In this document: in pieces, positions 60,185 to 64,000 of the stretch
Numbering within the stretch: the stretch's first letter is position 1
Layout: each line of letters opens with the position of its first letter
Assembly: GCA_903843965.1 (NCBI GenBank)
Contig: CAIMRY010000034.1
Coordinates: 1 to 64,000, forward strand
Length of the DNA stretch: 64,000 bases
Direction: 5' to 3'
From: an uncultured delta proteobacterium
GTDB lineage: Bacteria > Desulfobacterota > Desulfovibrionia > Desulfovibrionales > Desulfovibrionaceae
The notes under the pieces: generated by a model
What the model was told of the DNA's origin: nothing
Databases searched by the model: none
The model's input: the letters and a program-made list of their open reading frames with translations, nothing else
Program-made: the position numbers and the translations under genes

Positions 60185-61264
60185 ATGTTCGAATCCCTGC
60201 ACCGCCGCATCAGCAAAAAGGACCAGCCCCCCGGCACCGTCACCTACGTGGGCCGGAAGCAGACCAAACCCGTGACCATGGAGGTCATCCACGCAGGCGA
60301 GGACGGCGTGCGCCAGACAAGACCGGCCAGCGCCGAGGCCTGCGCCGCTTTTGTGGACGCGCCGGGCCTGACCTGGCTCAACATGGACGGTCTGCACGAC
60401 CCGGAATACCTGACGCGGCTGGGGGAGATCTTCCGGCTGCACCCGCTGGTGCTGGAGGACATCGCCCACACCGGCCAGCGGCCCAAGCTGGACGAACTGG
60501 ACGGAGCGCTCTTCGTGGTGCTCAAGATGCTGCGCTACAACGAGGACGAGCGCACCATCGAGGACGAGCAGGTCTGCTTCGTACTCATGGAGAATACCTT
60601 GCTGACCTTCCAGGAAAAGGGCGGCGGCGACGTGTTCGGCGAGGTGCGCAAACGCCTCTTGGCCGGCAACGGCAAGCTGGCCAGGAGCGGGCCGGACTAC
60701 CTCATGTACGCCCTCATCGACGCCGTGGTGGACAACTACTTCGTGGTGCTGGAGCGCATGGGCGAAGACATCGAGGAGGTGGAGGAGGCGCTTCTGGCTG
60801 CGCCCACCCCGGAAGAGCTGGAGACCATCCACGGCCTGCGGCGCGAGGCCCTGTTCCTGCGCCGCTTCATCTGGCCCCTGCGCGAGGTGCTGGCCCGGCT
60901 GGACAAGAACGGCCCGCCCCTTATCGAGGACTCCACCATCGTCTACCTGCGCGACCTCTACGACCACACCATCCAGGTCATGGACACGGTGGAGACCTTC
61001 CGCGACATGCTCTCGGGCATGATCGAGCTGTACCTCTCAAACGTGAGCCTGAAGCTCAACGAGACCATGAAGGTGCTGACCATGATCTCCACCATCTTCA
61101 TTCCCTTGAGCTTTCTGGCCTCGCTCTACGGCATGAACTTCCGCCACATGCCGGAGCTGGAGACCCAGTACGGCTACTTCGTGGTGCTCGGGGTCATGGC
61201 CTGCACGGTGGCGGGCATGGTGCTGTTCTTCCGGCGCAAGGGCTGGCTGTCGAAGCAGCAGTGA
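60185..61264 (+). CDS. corA: CorA-family magnesium/cobalt transporter
   Basis: The 359-aa protein has the CorA soluble funnel (about 1-270; HPLVLEDIAHTGQRPKLDEL, EDEQVCFVLMENTLLTFQEK) and two C-terminal TM helices flanking the selectivity motif LYGMNFRHMPELE. A basic C-terminus follows (RRKGWLSKQQ). CorA pentamers carry Mg2+ and Co2+ across the inner membrane. AGGAGG lies 6 nt upstream of ATG 60185. It is preceded by the RHS remnant. Confidence 0.95.
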   Translation: MFESLHRRISKKDQPPGTVTYVGRKQTKPVTMEVIHAGEDGVRQTRPASAEACAAFVDAPGLTWLNMDGLHDPEYLTRLGEIFRLHPLVLEDIAHTGQRPKLDELDGALFVVLKMLRYNEDERTIEDEQVCFVLMENTLLTFQEKGGGDVFGEVRKRLLAGNGKLARSGPDYLMYALIDAVVDNYFVVLERMGEDIEEVEEALLAAPTPEELETIHGLRREALFLRRFIWPLREVLARLDKNGPPLIEDSTIVYLRDLYDHTIQVMDTVETFRDMLSGMIELYLSNVSLKLNETMKVLTMISTIFIPLSFLASLYGMNFRHMPELETQYGYFVVLGVMACTVAGMVLFFRRKGWLSKQQ

Positions 61265-61545
61265 GCCCGCGCCCTGCGCAGCAGCAGGAAGGTTGACGCT
61301 GGCCCTGGCCGGGCATATCCAGACCCATGCCGTTTACATCGACACTCCCGCGCACCGCCGCCTGTGGGCTCCCCGCCACCCCCGACGCCTATGCCGCGCC
61401 GCTATTCCTGTAGCCAAGGCCCCGACCCCCCAACCCTCCCCCAGAAACGCCGCCCGCCCAGGAACGCCGCCCATCCAGGAACATGAACACCCGCCCGGGA
61501 GATGGACGCCCGCCGGGTTTCCGGGTAAAGCAAACAGGCTTGACC
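61265..61545. other. Intergenic region between corA and mtgA
   Basis: No gene is supported. An imperfect repeat of aacgccgcccgcccaggaac/aacgccgcccatccaggaac lies at about 61444-61481. An in-frame ATG at 61483 is an alternative mtgA start with a poorly placed ribosome binding site. Confidence 0.5.
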
Positions 61546-62592
61546 ATGCCAACCAAGGAGTTCGCGGTGCGCACACTGCTCAAGTGGCTCGTGGCCCTGG
61601 CCCTGTTCGGGGCCGTGGCCTTTGTGGCCTTCTACTTTGTCTACCCCGACGTGGGCCAGTACGCCACGACAAACCCGGACAAGACCGCGTTCATGGAATG
61701 GCGCGAGGCCCAGTGGGCCGAAAAGGGGCTGAAAAAGCGCATCACCAAGCGCTTTGTGCCCATCGGCCAGGTCTCGCCCGCGCTGCTCAAGGCCGTGCTC
61801 ATCGGCGAGGACGACAAGTTCTACCAGCACGACGGCTTTGACTACGACGCCCTGGAGCAGGCCTTTGAAAAGAACATCAAGGCCGGGCGCTTCAAGGCCG
61901 GGGCCAGCACCATCAGCCAGCAGCTGACCAAGAACCTGTTCCTCTCTCCAGAAAAAAGCCTCACGCGCAAGCTCAAGGAGGCCATCCTGACCTGGCGCAT
62001 GGAGCGCACGCTGTCCAAGCGCCGCATTCTGGAGCTGTACGTCAACGTGGCCGAGTGGGGCGACGGCATCTTCGGCATCGAGGCTGCGGCGCGCCACTAC
62101 TACGGCAAGCCCGCCAGCCAGCTTTCGACCATGGAGGCCGCGCGCCTGGCCGCCGTGCTGCCCAACCCCATCCGCTTCAACCCCCTGTCCGACCAGAAGT
62201 ACGTAACCTTCCGGGCGAACCTCATCCACAGCATCATGGTGCGCCGGGGCTTCGCCATCGACGACTTCCAGGAGGTCATGGAGACCAAGGACGACCCCGG
62301 CCTGGACAACACGGACAAGGGGGCCGACAAGGCTGCGGCCGCAGGGGCCGAACCCCAGGCCGAGGCTGCCGGAGTCGGCCAGACCGGGGCCGCAGCCGGT
62401 CAGCCGGGCCAGGGCCAGCCGAGTCAGGATGCCGCCGCGCCCGCGCCGGAGCGCCTGGCCGGGCGCGTGCCCGCCCAGGGTCCGCCCGCCGCTGATCCCG
62501 GCCCGGAGCGCCTCGGCGGGCGCGTGGCGGCGCCCCCGGCCAGCCAGGCCAGCCCGGGCAAGGCCCCGCAGCCGACTCCGGCCCGGCCCTGA
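61546..62592 (+). CDS. mtgA: Monofunctional biosynthetic peptidoglycan transglycosylase
   Basis: The 348-aa protein has a TM anchor (about 10-32) and a GT51 domain (about 40-245). Motifs are GEDDKFYQHDGFDYDALEQA (catalytic Glu), GASTISQQLTKNLFL, RKLKEAILTWRMERTLSKRR and ILELYVNVAEWGDGIFGIEA. It polymerises lipid II glycan strands in the periplasm. A typical MtgA ends near residue 240; here an extra ~100 residues of Ala/Pro/Gly/Gln with a PERLAGRV/PERLGGRV repeat follow. ATG 61546 is chosen over an ATG at 61483 because of its AGG 7 nt upstream. Confidence 0.92.
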   Translation: MPTKEFAVRTLLKWLVALALFGAVAFVAFYFVYPDVGQYATTNPDKTAFMEWREAQWAEKGLKKRITKRFVPIGQVSPALLKAVLIGEDDKFYQHDGFDYDALEQAFEKNIKAGRFKAGASTISQQLTKNLFLSPEKSLTRKLKEAILTWRMERTLSKRRILELYVNVAEWGDGIFGIEAAARHYYGKPASQLSTMEAARLAAVLPNPIRFNPLSDQKYVTFRANLIHSIMVRRGFAIDDFQEVMETKDDPGLDNTDKGADKAAAAGAEPQAEAAGVGQTGAAAGQPGQGQPSQDAAAPAPERLAGRVPAQGPPAADPGPERLGGRVAAPPASQASPGKAPQPTPARP

Positions 62593-62637
62593 GGCGAACC
62601 CGGCCCAAGGCCACCGGTTGAAACAAAAGGAGGACCC

Positions 62638-63081
62638 ATGCGGCCGCTGATCATGCTCACCGCGCTTGTGGCCGGGGCGCTCATGCCCGTGCAGGCCGGC
62701 ATCAACGCGCGCCTGCGCGAGTTTCTGGGCGACCCGCTGGTGGCCTCCCTGGTCAGTTTCGTCGTGGGCAGCGTGGCGCTGTTGCTGTTCGTCCTGGCCA
62801 CACGCGTGCCCCTGCCCACCCTGGCCATGGCTGCGCAGGCCCCGGCCTGGACCTGGCTGGGCGGCATTCTGGGCGCCTTCTTCGTCACCGTCACCGTCAT
62901 CCTGGCCTACAAGCTGGGGGCCACGGGCCTCATGGCCTGGATCATCGCCGGGCAACTGGTGGGCTCGGTGCTGCTGGACCACACCGGGGCCATCGGCTTC
63001 GCCGTGCGCGAGGCCTCCTGGCAGCGCCTGGTCGGCGTGGCCCTGCTTTTCGGCGGGGCCCTGCTCGTCAACGAATACTAA
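62638..63081 (+). CDS. DMT-family (DUF606/YdcZ-like) membrane protein
   Basis: The 147-aa protein has five hydrophobic helices and the conserved pattern ALMPVQAGINARLREFLGDP and VSFVVGSVALLLF of the DUF606 group of small drug/metabolite transporter proteins. AAAGGAGG lies before ATG 62638. It is 15 nt upstream of a UbiA-family gene and probably in the same operon as mtgA. The substrate is unknown. Confidence 0.85.
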   Translation: MRPLIMLTALVAGALMPVQAGINARLREFLGDPLVASLVSFVVGSVALLLFVLATRVPLPTLAMAAQAPAWTWLGGILGAFFVTVTVILAYKLGATGLMAWIIAGQLVGSVLLDHTGAIGFAVREASWQRLVGVALLFGGALLVNEY

Positions 63082-63096
63082 CCGCAAGGACCGCCC

Positions 63097-64000
63097 GTGA
63101 CCCTGCTGCGCAACACCCTGGCCACCTTCCGCATGATCAAGATCGAGCACTCGGTGTTCGCCCTGCCCTTCGCCTTTTCCGGGGCCTTTCTGGCCGGACG
63201 CACAGTCTCGCCCATCACCGGCGTGGCCGAGTGGACCCGGCCCGGCTGGGACGTGCTTGTGCCGCTGAGCATCGCCATGATCGCCGTGCGCTCCTTCGCC
63301 ATGGCCTACAACCGCCTGGCCGACGTGGACATCGACAGCCTGAACCCGCGCACCAGAAACCGCCCGCTGGTCACCGGCGAGCTGTCCGTGGAGTTCACCA
63401 AGCGCTTCATCTTCGCCTGCATGCTCGTGTTCACCACGGCCTGCGCCTCCCTGAACACCACCTGCCTTTTGCTCTCGCCCGTGGCCCTGGCCTGGAGCGC
63501 CTTCTACAGCCACACCAAACGCTTCACGCCGTTGTGCCACTTAGTGCTGGGCAGCGTGCTGGGCCTGGCCCCAGTGGCCGGGTGGCTGGCTGTTTCGCCC
63601 TCGCACCTGGGCTACGCCGGGGTGCTGCTGTTCTTCGGCGTCACCTTCTGGGTGGCCGGGTTCGACATCCTCTACGCCTGCCAGGACGTGGACTTCGACC
63701 GCAGCCAGGGCCTGTTCTCCCTGCCCGCGTCCCAGGGCGTGCCGCGCGCGCTGTTCACCTCGTCCTGGACCCACGCCTCGGCCGCGCTTTTGTTTCCCAT
63801 GGCCGGGCTGTACGCGGGCCTGGGCCTGACCTACGCCGTGGTGTCGCTGTTCGTGGGCGGCATCCTGGTCTGGGAGCACCGGCTCATCAAGCCCGGCGAC
63901 CTGTCCAGGGTCAACGTGGCCTTCTTCACCCTGAACGGCGTGATCTCCGTGTTCGTGTTCCTGGGGATCTGGGCCGACCTGTACCTGGGTTCGCCCTGGA
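63097..64000 (+). CDS. UbiA-family polyprenyltransferase (cut by window end)
   Basis: A GTG at 63097 (AAGGA 6 nt upstream) opens a frame of 301 codons with no stop before the window end. It encodes a multi-helix membrane protein with both UbiA motifs: NRLADVDIDSLNPRTRNRPL and YACQDVDFDRSQGLFSLP. These bind Mg-prenyl diphosphate and attach the isoprenoid tail to an aromatic ring. In sulfate reducers using the futalosine route the homolog works in menaquinone synthesis, a reasonable inference. Typical length is about 290 aa, so only a short C-terminus should be missing. Confidence 0.92.
   Translation, partial: MTLLRNTLATFRMIKIEHSVFALPFAFSGAFLAGRTVSPITGVAEWTRPGWDVLVPLSIAMIAVRSFAMAYNRLADVDIDSLNPRTRNRPLVTGELSVEFTKRFIFACMLVFTTACASLNTTCLLLSPVALAWSAFYSHTKRFTPLCHLVLGSVLGLAPVAGWLAVSPSHLGYAGVLLFFGVTFWVAGFDILYACQDVDFDRSQGLFSLPASQGVPRALFTSSWTHASAALLFPMAGLYAGLGLTYAVVSLFVGGILVWEHRLIKPGDLSRVNVAFFTLNGVISVFVFLGIWADLYLGSPW

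Noticed and set aside
1-64000. tRNA, rRNA, integrase or intact IS element
   Set aside because: I looked for T-loop GTTCGAATC-type motifs, rRNA sequences and transposase motifs and found none.

Overview
The window is a G+C-rich bacterial chromosome segment with strong G/C preference at third codon positions. It suggests a motile, sensory-rich member of the Desulfovibrionaceae or close relatives. Supporting features are an NDP-forming acyl-CoA synthetase next to a DRTGG-type phosphotransacetylase-like protein, Cys-rich dCache/GGDEF sensors, many PAS kinases, two sigma-54-type promoters and a UbiA-like prenyltransferase. This placement is inference from gene content, since no rRNA or tRNA gene is present.

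Layout. 1-0.8 kb: a truncated minus-strand gene of unknown function and a 57-aa conserved-looking protein. 1.1-6.0 kb: NfeD, an SPFH/stomatin protein (followed by a decayed tandem copy of its own 3' end), a DEAD-box helicase and an RsmB-type rRNA methyltransferase. 6.1-13.5 kb: a PAS kinase, then a minus-strand unit of an 85-aa ORF, a peptide-type solute-binding protein and a membrane GGDEF-EAL protein. 13.7-19.9 kb: YedE, a small membrane protein, a TPR lipoprotein, a REC-TPR protein, flagellin and a secreted alpha/beta hydrolase. 19.9-25.2 kb: RNase III, acyl-CoA synthetase, DRTGG protein, a DUF3859 protein and a Cys-cluster protein. 25.3-37.0 kb: a signalling block (giant PAS kinase, diguanylate cyclase, PhoR-like kinase, hybrid kinase with PocR domain). 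37.3-43.6 kb: MFS transporter, glycosyltransferase, three small secreted Lys/Ala-rich proteins behind a sigma-54 promoter, an unknown protein with GRTK repeats and an O-methyltransferase. 43.8-50.1 kb: chemoreceptor, PEP carboxykinase, an AT-richer two-gene island (2TM-GAF protein plus 64-aa partner) and a radical SAM protein. 50.1-57.7 kb: GGDEF sensor, ABC ATPase plus membrane-fusion protein without permease, phosphohexomutase, and a CI-like repressor in AT-rich surroundings. 57.9-64.0 kb: small proteins, a degenerate GGDEF protein, an RHS remnant, CorA, MtgA, a DMT protein and a UbiA-family enzyme cut by the window end.

How they work together. Signalling dominates: four GGDEF-domain proteins (one also EAL, one degenerate), four histidine kinases, one chemoreceptor and one REC-TPR protein, with almost no partner response regulators nearby. 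The most distinctive candidates for new biology are (i) the AT-rich 2TM-GAF/64-aa pair with its own promoter and operator-like palindrome, (ii) the solute-binding protein tightly coupled to a GGDEF-EAL protein, reminiscent of NspS-MbaA, and (iii) the sigma-54-linked family of small secreted Lys/Ala/Glu proteins. A recurrent genome trait is tandem repetition in 12-bp (four-codon) units inside or at the ends of unrelated genes. No CRISPR array, tRNA, rRNA or intact insertion sequence was seen.
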